DNA of 64,000 nucleotides from Stratiolaelaps scimitus (GCA_019614645.1 JABWDB010000013.1:4206501-4270500), one strand, 5' to 3'; shown: positions 22,532 through 36,059, numbered from the stretch's first letter. A program made the numbers and translations. Notes: a model not told the origin generated them from the sequence alone.

Positions 22532-22602
22532 CGTATATATATGTCGATTCGACGCATATCCTCGCCCGACGAGTATGTGCGTCGAATCGACAGTATACAT
22601 AC
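22532..22602. repeat. Long hairpin inside the Tc1-like transposase
   Basis: The left arm 22543-22564 and right arm 22570-22591 pair at 20 of 22 positions around the loop CCCGA (22565-22569). Weaker AT-rich pairing (CGTATATATAT with GTATACATACG) extends the stem by about ten bases on each side. Confidence 0.9.
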
Positions 22603-22710
22603 GTGGAAGCACTACGAGAGGCGTTATGGGAGGCCTGGTAAGGCGTCAGCGATTGTGTGCGCAAGATAATCCATGTTACATTGTTATTATAAACATATTG
22701 TGATATGATA

Positions 22711-24465
22711 TGTATTACATACTATTCCTTCCTAACATATGCAGAATACAATATGTAGTCCGATTTCAATGCCGCTGCCAATATGAACCCAAAACATAGT
22801 TGCTATGTTCCGCTGCTGGCGCTCTGTGTTCCCCGAATTGTTAAAGTTTATTTTCGAAATTGCTGCATCTTACCCGAAGTCAACTAGTGCCTTTGGGAAG
22901 CTGGCGAACAAGATTTAATCAGATGAATTATTATTTTAGAAGAAGCTTGTTATTGATGCATGATATTTGGCAATGTGTACCACGTTATAACTTTGAGAGA
23001 TATGTAGAGTTCATACAAAAAAAGAAGCGGTTGTTGACGCCGCGAATACCCCATGCACCCGCTCCCTGACCGCTGTCCCTGTCGAAATTTGCCAGCTGGG
23101 CCATACTTCGGGTTTGAATTTAGCACAACGTCTGCTCTGTGTCAGCGTTGTTCCATAAAAATAGACCATTACAGGAGTTCGATGCATGTGTGCTAACCGA
23201 GCCTTCAGAAGCCACTTACGGTCCATGTCCCGGAAGGTCTAAAATCACCTCGTAAATCTTCTTCCTTGCAGGCCCCCCACCCAGGACGTCCGTCGGTCCG
23301 TCCGTTTACGGCATTTTTTTTTCTTATAAGAGGCCGCGCACCGCTTCTCTAGACTTCGCTACCTTTCTCGTTTCGGTACAGAATTCTATATGTAAATATA
23401 TGTGATTAAGGAAGCATGTGTAGAGCGTCGCGATGCCTTGGCAAGCTTGCCGTTTTTTTTTTGCGGCTATTAGAGATATATACATACGACATAATTTTCA
23501 CATCTGCTCTTAACTGAAATGTTCTCGGTATAAATTATTGCAAACAAACACTAATTTTTTCCTCAGTTCAGCTGCGTTCTGTCACATGTATTTGTGAAAA
23601 TATTCACAATCATTTCCGCATGCCAAAGCACATGACAACACACCTCATTGAAGTTGAAGGGGCGCCAAAAATGTGCTTGAATAATGAAATGAATTTAGAT
23701 TATTGCCGGTGTTATTACAAACATCTGTCGTGATGTAGTTAATAAGAAATAGCAGACTCGGCCGTGGGCATTTGATTCCTTCTCTTCTAGTGTTAATATT
23801 TCTGTAGCATTAATATTTACAGCACATTCAATCGTAGATTCAACGGTCATAGGTGTTCGCAGATGGAATTCGCATGCAAGAAGCAACACAACATATTGAT
23901 GACGCAGTGTAATTCCAGATACCCACCGGAACTAAAGGTAGCACATTTGACGATGTGATCATATCAGCTAATTATGTTTAGCATTAGCAGGTAATTGACA
24001 GTATACGTAGTCGAGAAAAATTTTACATTCGACCAGCGAGAAAGTTTCACAATTATTCCGGCCATTTTCTGATGGGAACCCCATCTGTCCATGTTCAATT
24101 GAACATTTTGAAGTGAATTTCGCCAACGTCGGGCCTGAAAATTGTCTTATACGAGATTTCAGTTCCTTCGAATTTAAATTATAATACATTATAATTGTCG
24201 GTCACAGCATTATTGCTAACTATACGTTAATTAATCTCCGTTGTGTTGTCTACAAAAGGCCGAAAATGCTTTGTGGATTAGAGCGTACCCCAGTGACGCT
24301 CATACGTTATTATTTTTTACGTCGCCGTTTGGTTTACACACATAATCCTTCAAGGCTTGAAGGTGCCATTTTTATGTATTTGACAAAAAAAAATGACCCT
24401 AACTAATAATAATATATAGTACAGTATACATAGCATATATACAATGAATGAATTCTCGTCGATCC
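22711..24465. other. Gene-free AT-rich stretch
   Basis: No motif-bearing frame. A 64-codon minus-strand frame at 23695-23889 has balanced composition but no start codon or recognisable family. Confidence 0.4.
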
Positions 24466-24468
24466 CTG

Positions 24469-24540
24469 TGCCGTGGTGCATTCTTGTCCGCCTTGCAATC
24501 GGAAGAGACACGTATGCCCACGGGTTCGATCCGTCAACAT
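24469..24540 (+). other. tRNA-like relic (possibly a tRNA-derived SINE head)
   Basis: GGGTTCGATCC (24522-24532) is an excellent polymerase III box B / T-arm. Upstream, TCCGC-CTTGCAA-TCGGA resembles an anticodon arm with anticodon TGC (4 of 5 stem pairs). The D-arm region is poorly preserved and the acceptor arms do not pair, so this is not a functional tRNA. Confidence 0.35.
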
Positions 24541-25599
24541 CGTTGCACATTTGCATTCAGCGGTTCGTCTTCCGAAGCAATCCGAAAGCGGTACCGTGGC
24601 CGTTTAAACGTTTAAGGCCGGGAGTCAGACCGCAAACGTGAATTCATTCACAGCTGTCGTCATCGCGGGTAGGCACAGTCGATTTTGCCGCGATACATAG
24701 GGTGATGATGAGTATTGAATTGTGTAAATCTCGCCGTCTCACCGATCATCCAACAAGGACAGATGACGAATTACTGTATGAATGATATTAGCGCTGCGCA
24801 TGCATATTGCCCGCCTGCTGATTAAGTTCAGGTCCACGTCAGCACTTCTTGTGTCAGCAATGGTTAACGGCCTCTATAGGTAAATTAGAGAAAATACAAG
24901 TTAATCTGTTCGATTGGATAGAAGAAGCTTTTATCCAACTCCACTAATGAAGCATCTCCTCTCTTCTTTTATTATCGGTTAGCAAAATGCTATTAGAGCT
25001 ATTAAAGCCTCCTCTCTCTATGCTAACCATTGGCTCCTTATCATGCACGGTGGGCTATTATGTAAGCGTTTCTGACTTACAGCCGCAACTTCCGTTTCCT
25101 GTGTATTATACCAAGAGGTAGCCAGCTGTTCTATTGTGTATAGCCTGTACTTCAGTGTTCCAAATTTCAAACACGATTATCATCTGATTCTCTGAGAAAC
25201 TACTCTGAGAAGCGTTCGAATCATCGGAGCTCAAAAACCAACCAACACTTGTTTTTGCTACACAAACTTGTTACAGATGTGGGACTAGGGATCAGCCATA
25301 CCAATAACTAACTTCTACATCCAGTGAGCAAACGGCTGTGTAATCGACTGGCCCGCGAGCGGCCGACGGCAGGCCAAAAATTAATAATTAATACAGAATA
25401 ATTTTGATATCTGCAATCAAGCACTCTTACTAACATTTGCCTCACGACAGAGCTACCCTGGACAGAGAGACATTCTTATTTTCTTATGTTATCATTCATT
25501 CCTTCAATTCTCTCTCTGCCTCCTTAATTTTACAAGGAGTATTGCCTGAGCTAAATGTTGCGGAGCTTTTGAGGGCAAACATATATGTTACAGCGGTGT
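24541..25599. other. Gene-free stretch
   Basis: AT-rich; nothing recognised. Confidence 0.45.
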
Positions 25600-26607
25600 A
25601 GTAGCTCCGCCACCATCGCCAGCTGACTCCTTGAGATCCATCAACTCTCCGCCCGCGTTCTCTCACTCACTCACCCCCATCGGTGCCTCCCCTTTGCCTA
25701 CAACCACTCCGTTTCCAGCGGTTGTCTGAAATACTCAAGACGTCTTCCATACCCTTGGCAGGCAGCTGCTATAGCAGGCCGGGCCAGGCCAGGACCCGAC
25801 CACCCCCGTGACGTAGCTGCTCAAGAGTAAAAGGAGATCGGGACATGGGAGTCGGCCCGGCCTCTTCCACGACCAGGCTTTAGCCAGCCTTCGCTAGCCC
25901 CAAGTCGAACCGCCGACCTACAAGCGGCTCTACCCATCCGTCGGTCGCACTGCCACTGCAGGCGTCGCCGCCGCCGCCTCTGCTGCTGCTGTGCACAAAA
26001 AAGACGGCGACGTTCTCGTCTCCGTCGACGAGGGAAAGAAGGATCCTTCATTTGTAATCGTTACGACGACGACACCAAAGCGGACGAACGACGAGAGAAC
26101 GAGAGGAGAGCGAGAGCCAAAGGGGACGACAGCGGCGAAGGCAACGAGCGACGCCAACGGCAACGAACACGAACGGGCGGCAGCAGCGAAGGGGATGATA
26201 CTAAAGCGGAGCGCAGAGAAGGGAAAAACGGTTAGGGCATTCGGGGTGTCGCAGGCATGAGCGACACTGGATGCGAGAGCGAGTGGGATCGAGTGAGCTG
26301 GCAAGCAAGCTGAAGGGAAATAGAAAGAGAGAGAGAGAGAGGAAGAGAGAGAAGCACCAACGAAATAAGAGGGAAGAGTATCGGAGGTATCGCAGGAGGA
26401 TCAGGGGGAGATCGGGAAAAAGCTTCCAGCGTAGCAGGGAAGAGAAGAGAAGGTGCGGCCCCCAAGTCCCCCAGAGGTCTGTTGGTTACCCCGTTGCTTG
26501 CTTGCTTGCTCATTCGTTCGATCGTCCGTCGGCCGGTCGCCCTATCCGTTGGTTAACTAGAGGATGGTGGGAAGGAAAGTGAACTTTTTGAGCAATGGTA
26601 TATAGTG
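25600..26607. other. GC-rich island with purine runs, no recognised gene
   Basis: CpG-rich DNA passing into GA-rich sequence (about 26322-26352) and TTGC tetranucleotides (about 26494-26510). Open frames overlap on both strands with basic, low-complexity translations. Confidence 0.45.
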
Positions 26608-26630
26608 TATATATATATATATATATATAT
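26608..26630. repeat. (AT)n microsatellite
   Basis: About eleven AT units. Confidence 0.9.
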
Positions 26631-29600
26631 GAGTGTGTTTAAATAGCTGGTAGGTGTATAAATTAAAGATAAAAATGTGTAGAGGAAGAATGACTGCAAA
26701 TGCCAATTTTCTATAGGCTATGTAGTAGATTTATTTTTTACAACTATACTTATATCAAGAACTTTTATTTCGGGAAAGCTCATTCCCAATTCGTCTGTTG
26801 CGTGGCGACTGAGCCCTGTACCGTGGGACCGATGATTAGGAAACACTCCAAGTAATGCCCCAACGAAATAGACAAGCCTAGCATTTCCTCAAGATTTGTG
26901 TTTTTTAGAAGACCAAATCATGATAATAACAGTGCATTTCATCGCATCAAGCGAAACCAAGAGTCAATCCCCTCCACAGCAGGGAACGACTTCCCATTTG
27001 TTGGCCGATGACATAGATACTCTATGGTTGTCCTAAAATTCGATTCGTTGTAGACTTCGCCGTGAATTGTTCAATGGCATGACGAAGACGAAATAAAGGA
27101 CCAACAGCTTCGCGCGTACCAGTAAGACTGTTCAACGTATAGCCACATATCCACGTATATCTATAATGTAAATCCACAACTTCGGGCAAGTTCACCCAGA
27201 CTATCAAGAAAGCTGCGCATCAAAGCATAAAACCCCGTTCATCCCTATGCGAGGCATGCGAGACAGGGGCATCGATGCGATGACGGGGACGCTAGCGTGA
27301 ACTTGCTACCCCGACACCCTCCGCTAATCGAACTCGTTGGCGTACTCGGTACGACGAGGAAACCATGAAACTCCATAGGAACGGAGCGTTCGGCCCTTTG
27401 TAAAGAAGCATGCAGGCCGACGAGTGCACTTATAAGGAAAATGGTGTGGAGACCGCGGAGGAGATGAGAGATAGGGGGGCGAGTGGAAATAAAAAGGCTT
27501 TTAATGGGTCCGGCCAGCAGGCTGGAGGTAGAAAGCCCCCCGGGCTAAAAACAGGACCAATGACGACGTTCGCTGGCGCACGCGACTGTCTCACTGCGTG
27601 GCGGCGCTGACCGGGACAGACGCGACTGAATGGGACTCTTCCACCAGAGGCGAGACACGTATAGGCGGCGGGCAAGACTCGAAGACTTCAAGGCTCGCGA
27701 TCCCCGGCAAGAGGCAGACCAGACGCGACGATCTCGAAAGCGTCGTGACGGTATATATGGAAGAAGGGGAATTGAAGAGAATCGATGACGTCCTCAGTAT
27801 TGATTGTTGCCACAATGAAGAAAACGACACGCGCTCGAAGAAGTCGACAAACAAAACTGATGTATGATGTGTTTCCCCCCCCCTCGCTATCTCTACCGTT
27901 CGATGTCTCATTGACTGCCTATTCCTGAGAGAAGGACGCAGAAAGGTCCTGCTCTACAGATGGAGGATAAATCGATGATATTTAAAAGGCGAAAGTGTAA
28001 AAGAAGTGAATGAAGAGGTCTACGTTCACGGGATCTATGTACGATAGATACGGATGGTGGTAGCTGCTAGAGGTAGGATTCTTCGGCTTTCAGCTTATTT
28101 CGAGGCGATGGCCAATTTGGTTTGGACGAAATTTAACAACAAAAAACCCATCAGCGTTACCCGTTGCTAAGGCAAAGAGAGAACAAAGGGGACCTAACAT
28201 GATATTATTTTGATAATATCCTATCGTAAATGAACATTTCGCATTTTTGCATGAAAGCTAGTCTTGACTTTGCATCAAGGACGCGGGTTGTTGGTTTTAC
28301 CACTTGCAAATTTCATGACCTGGAACCACGTCGATATGAATAGGCATATGTATATCTATAGGAGCGATTTCGTGGCGCGGTACACTATTTTTTTTGTGTT
28401 CATAGTAAGTCTGTATAGTGACTGAGACAAATGAGCCTGTATGCAGGTGTGTGCCTTGATATGAAAAAAAAGCCTCAAATTCCCGCTTCAGTCAACTGCA
28501 TGGCAACGGCAATTGTATTTTGAATAAATGTCCTGTTCTTCCTTGGTGCAAAATCCCCCTGTCTATTTTGAAATGTTAAGAAAACACATTTGTTTCTGCG
28601 TGAGCGCTGCAATGCAGCGAGACATTTGACGCATTAGTCAGGGATGACGCCCTATGATTTTTCCGTCGCAAGCTGCTATCAACAGGCATTGCGCTTCTCG
28701 TGCATTTGCTCTTCGTCCATGACAGATTCGGTAGACTGCAAAAAACTCAAGACGATATGTAAATTCTTGTTCGGTTCGGCCGACGAAGAAGAAAGGGAGG
28801 CTATGGACATGACCACGACTGTTTCCCATCATAGATCGTCTACCTTTTCGACACATCAAGCGGCCCTGTTCGATTGTTGAACGCAGCTTATACACACCAC
28901 ACACACCTCATAAATAATCGGTACCATTAGTTAGACTTTCAGTAAACGATATTTTTTTTCGAACGATATTCGTATGTGAATGGCTAATCGCTTTTTTTCG
29001 AAGCGCAAAAGCGGGATGACGGATCGCCTCTTACGGCAACCCTCGGCCTTTGTAGTGACATTCTATGAGAAGTGGATGAAACACGGGCAAATAAATCTAT
29101 ACAATAAATGAATTATTTAGGTTAGGGAAAAAGATGAGGAAATATAGCTTGGCAAGTCAAGAAATTCAATAAAGAAACCATCTGTGAACTGACGTGTCAT
29201 CTCATTTGCTGCGCAGAATCTGTTCTGCCAGCCTGTCCATTCCTAATGGATATGGCTTTATCCTCAACAGTAATAGAGTGACCCCTGAGGGACGGCTTGA
29301 CTTAACACCACAAATCACAGTCAGTGACTTTAATAGGCTGCTTACTATACTATGTATTGTATTGCACATCGATTGAGCTCAGGAGGACCTGCCGGGCTGC
29401 GTAGCGTTATCGAAATGGAAGGATATCAATAAATAAATCGGATATTGTATTTTCTATTTGTTCGCTCATTGTTTAGTGGCTGAAAATGTGTTTCAACAAC
29501 GACGTTTGCTATTGTTATTTTCTTATATAAATAAACGTATTTTACTTCAAATTATGGTTGCTGGTATATGTATTTTTTATATAATGCCTCTTAGATATAT

Positions 29601-32600
29601 ATGCCTGCTCTCATTATAACGCTTGGTCACAACAGGTAGTGGCCTCATTTGTAGGATACGAAAATGAAAAGTTTAATGTCGAAATCCTTATGCGACACTA
29701 AAATACGCCGCAAAAATTATTTCCTAAGGGAAAAACCGATGAGAGCGGTATTTAAGGATAGCTATATATGCTGCATAGGCCAAACGGTAGATCGATGATT
29801 ACAAATAGGAGGTGTATTAGTAGCTTGGCAACCGCTATTTGAAATTTCGCGGTAACCTTTGCTTGACCCGACGGCTCGCGGTCTAGAGCATTCTGAGAAT
29901 GTTCAGCTTTTAGCACACCTGTTGTCAGTATAGTGTTGCTCAGATAGGTAATGGCTTCTTCTGGATGCTGTTAAGTGACCTGTCTCGTCACGTATAATAT
30001 GGGCCGAGTGTCCACCTGTTGAGTTTGACACCAGTGGCGTTTCAAGTCGTTATGTCTCACAACAGGCCTCCTCAGAATGGATCTGTCATGTCGGATAATT
30101 TAATGATAAAATCGGCTGGGAGCATTCGATGTGAAGGCTACCCCACGAGGACTAACTCCTCATACTGCGGGACGTTTGCCCCAGTAACTAAGATGATACG
30201 GCACGATGACGCAACAATTTCAAGGTTTCAACGGGAGTAGCTTCGAAAACATTTTCTAAACATGAAACAATACGAAATTTGAACATGTCTATCTTCTTCT
30301 CCTATTTAGGCGCAGAGATATAAGGTTTCTGCTGACTTATGCTGTACTTATTAAATGCGGCGTAGACATGTCCTTACACCGAATATGGTTTTTTGGCAGA
30401 GCTAAAACCTTTGAGTTCTGATGCCCAAACAATATATTCTCGAGGTATGGTGGAAACAATTCAGTTAAAAATGGCTAGGGAGAGTGATAGACTGTCGAGG
30501 TTGACGGCAGTCCTACACGAAAGTCAGGTGGGCTCGTAAAACGAATTGGGTATATGTACTCAAGTTGACTTCCAACTAGATATAGAGCCCGAAACCCACG
30601 CACTTGCCGCTGTTCAACCAACATCAAGCGTTAAGATAAGGCTTTCTCGTTTGCCTTCAAACTGTGAGACTTGCCTATCACATTGAAAATAGCTATAATA
30701 GATGGTAGCGCGATATCCTCCATACAGGCGATATGGTCCGTCCCCGTTCGTTATGTACCTCATTACACATACAGGATAATAGTGACCTAGTTATGCAATT
30801 GAACGTAGAGCTCTTGCACGTAATCCATGTGGAGTTACCACCTATTCAGCGCTTTGCTTGACTCGCTATTCAAGTTAAGGTAGAATTTACGACCTCTCTA
30901 CGTCTGACCGGCTGGACGTTCACAGCCGATCTCGGTGGACGTACGATAGAATCGGTTTATGATCTTGCTTATAGAGCCCGACGTGAAAGACCGGCTCACC
31001 ATCATGAAACTTGTAGGCAGCACCTGCTTGGACTCGTCGCGGTTTTTGTTATATATCGGTGGATGGCTCGAAGATCACCGGTAGCCAGTACCATGTTTGA
31101 AATATCAAACCATAAGGATAGCTCAGTATTTGTCTGTGACGCTCAAGATGGGTTAGCTCTTAGCGTTACGATGTTTAATAACGTTATGTAACTAATATCT
31201 GAGACACAATCTTAACAAAGCGAAGTTTTTCTACACCCACGGAGGCGTCGTTCACTTCGTACCAATTGCCTCCACCCCTCACGATTATTTCGGCTCAAAC
31301 TAGACAGGATGTTCACAAGGTCTGGTTGAAGGTTCAATAGAGTTAGAATAGCGTCGTACCAACTCTGACTGAGGACATTTTTCCCTTTCTTCGTTGAATA
31401 AATAAATTAATTAGAAGCACCGAAAGCCACGTCACGGGAAATATTAACACACCGACCGAAATATACCAATACACGATACGCCAAAAAATAAAGAAGGTCT
31501 CAACTTATATCATAACAAAGGCCTTGGTAAAACCACCACCATCCGACCAGGAGCGACGACAGAGCGCTCCAGCGCGTTCCCAATGTTCGCACTCCATGGG
31601 CTGGTATTTTTCGTCACTGTTTACTGCATCGTTGTAAAAATCGCTGACGCTCTCAGCAGCACGATATAACTCGCCCCGCCCCGCCCCGTACTTTCCTGCC
31701 GAGTTGCATTCAGGTGGCAACGGTAATCTGCGACGATCAAGTAGCTAGGTGCCTTTAGACAGCGCGTGATGCTGGTGTCTGGGCGCAAGTGCCACGCGAT
31801 GAGCTGGGCTAACCCCCGGCGCGTCCGTCCGTTGCACAGCCACCTCGACGCTTGCTCGTCGGCATCGAGGCTACTCTGGATAGTGGCAGATCGTGCGCTG
31901 CGTTGCGATGCCGGCCAATAGATCTGCCGAAAGGAGCGCTCAGAGGGGATTCGCTTGATCCCATGGTGGGCGAAAGCCCGAGATCAGTGTTAATCCCGCC
32001 ACTAGCATACGTAGTCCCTCGCCGCCCGCCGCATTGAGAACGCTTTAATGCCTGCCTGCGTTTAACGAGGGCTGGCTCGCAGCGGGGTAGTTAACTAACC
32101 GATTGAGCCGAGCAGACGAGATCGCGTCATTCTGAGACGGGAGCTAGTTTAGCCTTCATCGACTAAAAACAAATTTAAAGGCAAATAAGTGCAATTATCG
32201 ACCAAGGACTGAAGTGAGCTTAACACAAGAAGAACTTGCTTTAGGTAGAGTGATGCAATCATCATATGACGATGCTGTCATCACTGTATCAAGTACAACC
32301 GATTCATTGTCACGTTTATTGTCTTGGATTTCGCTAGAATTTGACAACGTACCACGGCTTGTACTCACCGTTAACAAGTGTCCTTCAAACAGATGTCCCT
32401 GGCTCTTCGTCAGTAGCTCTTTCGTCTTTGTTGGGGCCGTTCCTCGGCGCATGGGCTTTACGAAGATAGATGAATTTGAAGTTCAGATGTTACATTTCAG
32501 GTAGGACAGAGCTGTGGGAGCGCTCGAAAACAATATTGATTCGTGACTATTGGTATAGCGAAAAGGATTAATATTTAGAATCGTGAACTTAATATTATGT

Positions 32601-34497
32601 CAACGGCGATATAATTAAGTAGTACGCAAAATTCGATATGCTGCAGAAACTACGATAATAGCCAACTATAATACGATTCGCTGCGAGTACAACCAACAAT
32701 CAGATCAATCACGTATCAGATTATCATCCACGGCTCGACGGGGTGTTTCAATCACTCTGAGCTAAATTGATAATTACTCTTATCACATATTTCGATTAGC
32801 CGGCCAAAAGTTGGCCTACAGTTTGAACAAACCAACTTTTCCAATTTAGAGCAAGAAGTCGTTTACAGCTAAAACAGCCTATACCTAAACTGTAAACTAG
32901 TTCGTCTTCCTAACACAAAACCGATTTTTTCCTTACTGGAAATATACTTTTCCTAACGGAAGACCGATTTCCCTCCAAAGTGTGAGCCACTGTTAGCCCG
33001 ACCCTGTATACTTGTCATTCAGTAACGACAAAAACCTGTCGTGCTCTCATGTTGTTCAGTGACGCTGTACGAGCTACGATTCAACACAAAAACGAACAAC
33101 AATATACAAAGGAAACAACTGCTTAATTCTATGTCCTCTCGGAATGCCATCAGTACCTTGTTTCCACAGGCGCCTAAATAAATATTATTCCTTCTGTCGC
33201 TGGGGGCTACTAAAGCAATACCAATTGACGAAGTAATCATCGACTGCAACGAGGCTCCCTAGCGATAAAACCCTTCGACGCCTGTTGATACTTTGCATAT
33301 GCTGGAGACTATTGTTAGTATTGTTATAATAGTACAGGTTAGAATATCCGTGGTATAATCAGTTGCTTTGCTTAGGTAGTACCAGCCACCTTGGACTTCA
33401 TTCATACGACTTTGTCTCACTCGCAGGTGTTCAAAACGTATCATTTCCACTCGGAGTCTACTTCAGAGTAGTATCCATTGCTGAATTCCAGATTGCTTCG
33501 AACAACACAGATATACACAGACCGAGAGCTGAACGTATATGGCGAGCGAAATCCTCGAAGATGAACAATTGTCTACTGGTATTGGGGTTGCTGCGTATCA
33601 AATAGATCGTAGTTGCCACTCAGGATAAGTACTACTCCTTAGATCCCTCGTGGGTGGGGACCATTTTGACACGAGTATCACCGTCGCAAGCGTACGCAGT
33701 CTTATGGGAACTCCTCGTCGCTGGCAAACGCTCGCGAATACGAACGTCGAGGGCAACCACTGTCTGCCAAAATAAACATATAATACAATACAGTGGTCTC
33801 TCTAGTCCCCTCAATGGAAAACGTCGAAGCACCTCGAAGGGTATGGATGAGAGGAGAGGCTATACTGCTCGTGGACAGAAAGCCCTCATGACAAAACCTC
33901 AAATATCCGCGAGGTGGCCGAAATACGAGCCGATAGATAGATAGATATATGGAAGAAGACAATCGTTACGCGAAAAGAAAAAAATCGTTTTTCCTTTTCC
34001 AATAGGCCCTTTGGACGGCGGGGTCCAAGCGGCGACAGGGACGATAGGGTCCTATCTAACGGTTCCTTTACTATCATGGCTGCACTAGACGACATCGGGC
34101 AACTCTGAGAAAAGTGCGTAACGCACACGTAACGATGCTTAAGGTGAGTCGATTATACGGACGAAACTCTGGCCGGTGGTACGCGTTGACCGGAAACCTG
34201 TTAGGTGTTTGTCAGTTATTGTTTTTTTAAGCAAGCAGGGCATGCGGCGAATTTATGGCGTGAAGGTCCTTACGCCGATCTGCTGGCCTACTGAGCGCCG
34301 AAGGCAAGAACAAAAACAGAGCACTGTCGGCTACTGAACATTGCCCGCACTCGAGAAAATCACAGCAAGAGCAAGGCATCCGAGTTGGGTGAGGGACGGA
34401 TAGTCACAAGAGATACTTTATCCTAAAGCGCGCTTGCTAGCCGCGTATTTGTCCACTTCTTTTGGATCTACTAAAAGCTACGGTTACGCAGACGAAA
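26631..34497. other. Long gene-poor stretch
   Basis: Mostly AT-rich, with moderately GC-rich patches at about 27240-27860 and 31550-32050. The most protein-like frame is 28644-28880 plus (78 codons, true ATG, preceded by TTAGTCAG), but no family is recognised and its length is within chance. A good minus-strand splice-donor sequence at 32361-32368 is described in the findings. No transposase or reverse-transcriptase motif seen. Confidence 0.4.
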
Positions 34498-34521
34498 ATG
34501 ATGATGATGATGATGATGATG
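34498..34521. repeat. (ATG)8 microsatellite
   Basis: Eight perfect units; gives a polyhistidine run in one minus-strand frame. Confidence 0.95.
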
Positions 34522-34830
34522 GCCTTTAGTCCAGATGAAGCCAATGGACCTGACCACCCCAGGGACTGGGGCGGTGCCGGGGGACGGACAAGCGTAGCCT
34601 GTCTCATGCTTCCCTGCACCAGTCCGGTTCTGTGAGTCCGACGAGTCCTTGTTGTCCTGTTTTTGGGATCCGCTGATAACGACGACCGGGCCGACAGCCC
34701 CGAACGAGACGGACTTTGACATTTGGATCAGAACACAGACCCGGCTGTCTGCATGTCCGATACGCGGATCACGGACGAACAGGACGAACAGATTTGACAG
34801 CAGGCCATTTTCGTCCCGTATTCGGACCAA
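34522..34830 (-). other. GC-rich segment ending in an (ATC)n tail on the minus strand, possible retroposon
   Basis: Read on the minus strand, about 300 bases of GC-richer sequence end in TCTGGACTAAAGGCC followed by (ATC)8. A unique body with a 3' triplet microsatellite tail is the form of some SINEs and RTE-type elements. No target duplication or polymerase III promoter was recognised. Confidence 0.25.
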
Positions 34831-35742
34831 ATTTGAAAATTGCGCGCGCAAAGACGATGTTATAATCGTCACACGAATTCGTACGAACGTGCAAACCGTC
34901 ATCTCAGCATAACTCGATATTTCTTTTTAAAAAAAAACACCATAACATGACATGGCCAAAACACGATATCACAACGTTGATTTAAATACAACTATTATTA
35001 TACGCACTTGTTATACGAATCACGTAGATGCCTTGCACCTTAAACCAGGATACTTCGGAGCTCGGAGAAAATATGGCGACACGGCGTATTCGACTTGCTG
35101 ATGCAGTTTGTCAACTCAAGTGTAGATAGATCAAACCAATCGAATTCGCAGCGGCACGCCAACGAAATTCAATCAAGCAGAACCTTCGCACCTAACAGCT
35201 GACCATCTACGGCGATAACGAATTTAGGATTCGAGTTGCGAATACGATCCCAAATGCAGCTGGAATAGCGTTAGGAAGTTCGCTTGGGCTAACGAATATC
35301 TAGCAATGTATGAACGTTCTTTATTTTCGTCTTCGAATTAGGCCGCATTTGATCTGTTGAAAATCAACGAATTTCAGGTCTGGAGTTCGTTTTTTATGGG
35401 CTCGGGGCCGACCTGTAAAAAACAGGTGAAATTCCGGATGGAATTGGGATAAACAACGCCTATATTAGCCAGATAATTTAGGGAAAAGCGACTACATATA
35501 TATATATATTGTCGAGGTTATCCAATCATTTTAGTCGTTTATATAATTAATATGAGAAAAATGTGAACCCATTATTGTTTAAAAAAATTCAATTTCTCGA
35601 ACCTGATTAATATCCACTTGGTGACTTGCTGCACCTTGCTAGTTGTTAGGCATAACGATAGAATTCGATGTTCTATGCCCCCTACATTCGACACCATATG
35701 TAACGAAAATGCAAAGGAAATTAGCTAGTCGGGCGGCAGAGG
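34831..35742. other. Gene-free AT-rich stretch
   Basis: A short AT microsatellite near 35495-35508; otherwise nothing recognised. Confidence 0.45.
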
Positions 35743-36059
35743 TCAGTTAGCATTCAGTAACGAAGTGACCCAGATGCGTATTACATTGGTCCATTGGCTC
35801 GGGTCTGCTAGTTTTGTCAATTCATAGGAATTCTTAGAGAGGAGTCCGTGCATGCTCTCACGTTGGCCACTACGCGGCATGGCAAAAGTCTCCGAGTGAG
35901 GTAGCCCACCCGACCGCCCCAGGATTGGTGACCGGGACCCATCGAGCCCTGCGGCACACCACACTGATGAAGGCTCCTCGCGAGCCGAATTGTGTGTTGA
36001 CTTATTTCTTGTCTGCGTGACATACGATTCAGCTCCGGGTCGTCATGTGCCCTTTTCAT
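35743..36059 (-). pseudogene. Possible LINE reverse-transcriptase fragment
   Basis: A minus-strand frame includes SLHQCGVPQGSMGPGHQ (about 35920-35975). GVPQGS followed by a small-residue GP is the hallmark of the reverse-transcriptase block between catalytic motifs A and C in non-LTR retrotransposons. The sequence after GP does not continue with the usual LLF-Y-NDL, and no YADD box follows, so if real it is frameshifted and short. A chance match to a six-residue motif cannot be excluded. Confidence 0.33.

Larger units (their letters stand above)
21650..22669 (+). pseudogene. Tc1-type transposase (DD34E), one frameshift, apparent internal intron
   Basis: Exon 1 opens at ATG 21650 (MEHASSLTDAEKAVIT), with a helix-turn-helix (AGKTQAAITREISRSRRVVQNY) and the GRPR linker motif (KSKGRPRE). 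The frame is lost near 21970 and resumes one register over as KARPRLQQRHMTARLNF to DWKL at 22059. After an apparent intron, exon 2 starts IIFSDERKFSLNGPDG and contains the first catalytic D, then VFQQDNASIH (second D) and LDLNPMENLWG. The glutamate lies exactly 34 residues after the second D, so the DD34E triad is complete. The C-terminal part after NLWG is scrambled around a strong hairpin and by frame changes. It is probably a recently inactivated copy. Confidence 0.85.
21424..22710 (+). mobile_element. Tc1-like DNA transposon, 3' end lost or unrecognised
   Basis: The left end CAGTGGTGTGCATAAACTTA (from 21424) next to TA (21422-21423) is a typical Tc1 terminus. The transposase region follows at 21650. 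I could not find the complementary right TIR downstream of the coding region, so the 3' boundary given is approximate and the element may be truncated. Confidence 0.82.

Noticed and set aside
34471..34902. 143-codon minus-strand frame with a polyhistidine run
   Set aside because: The histidines come from the (ATG)8 microsatellite; no conserved domain.
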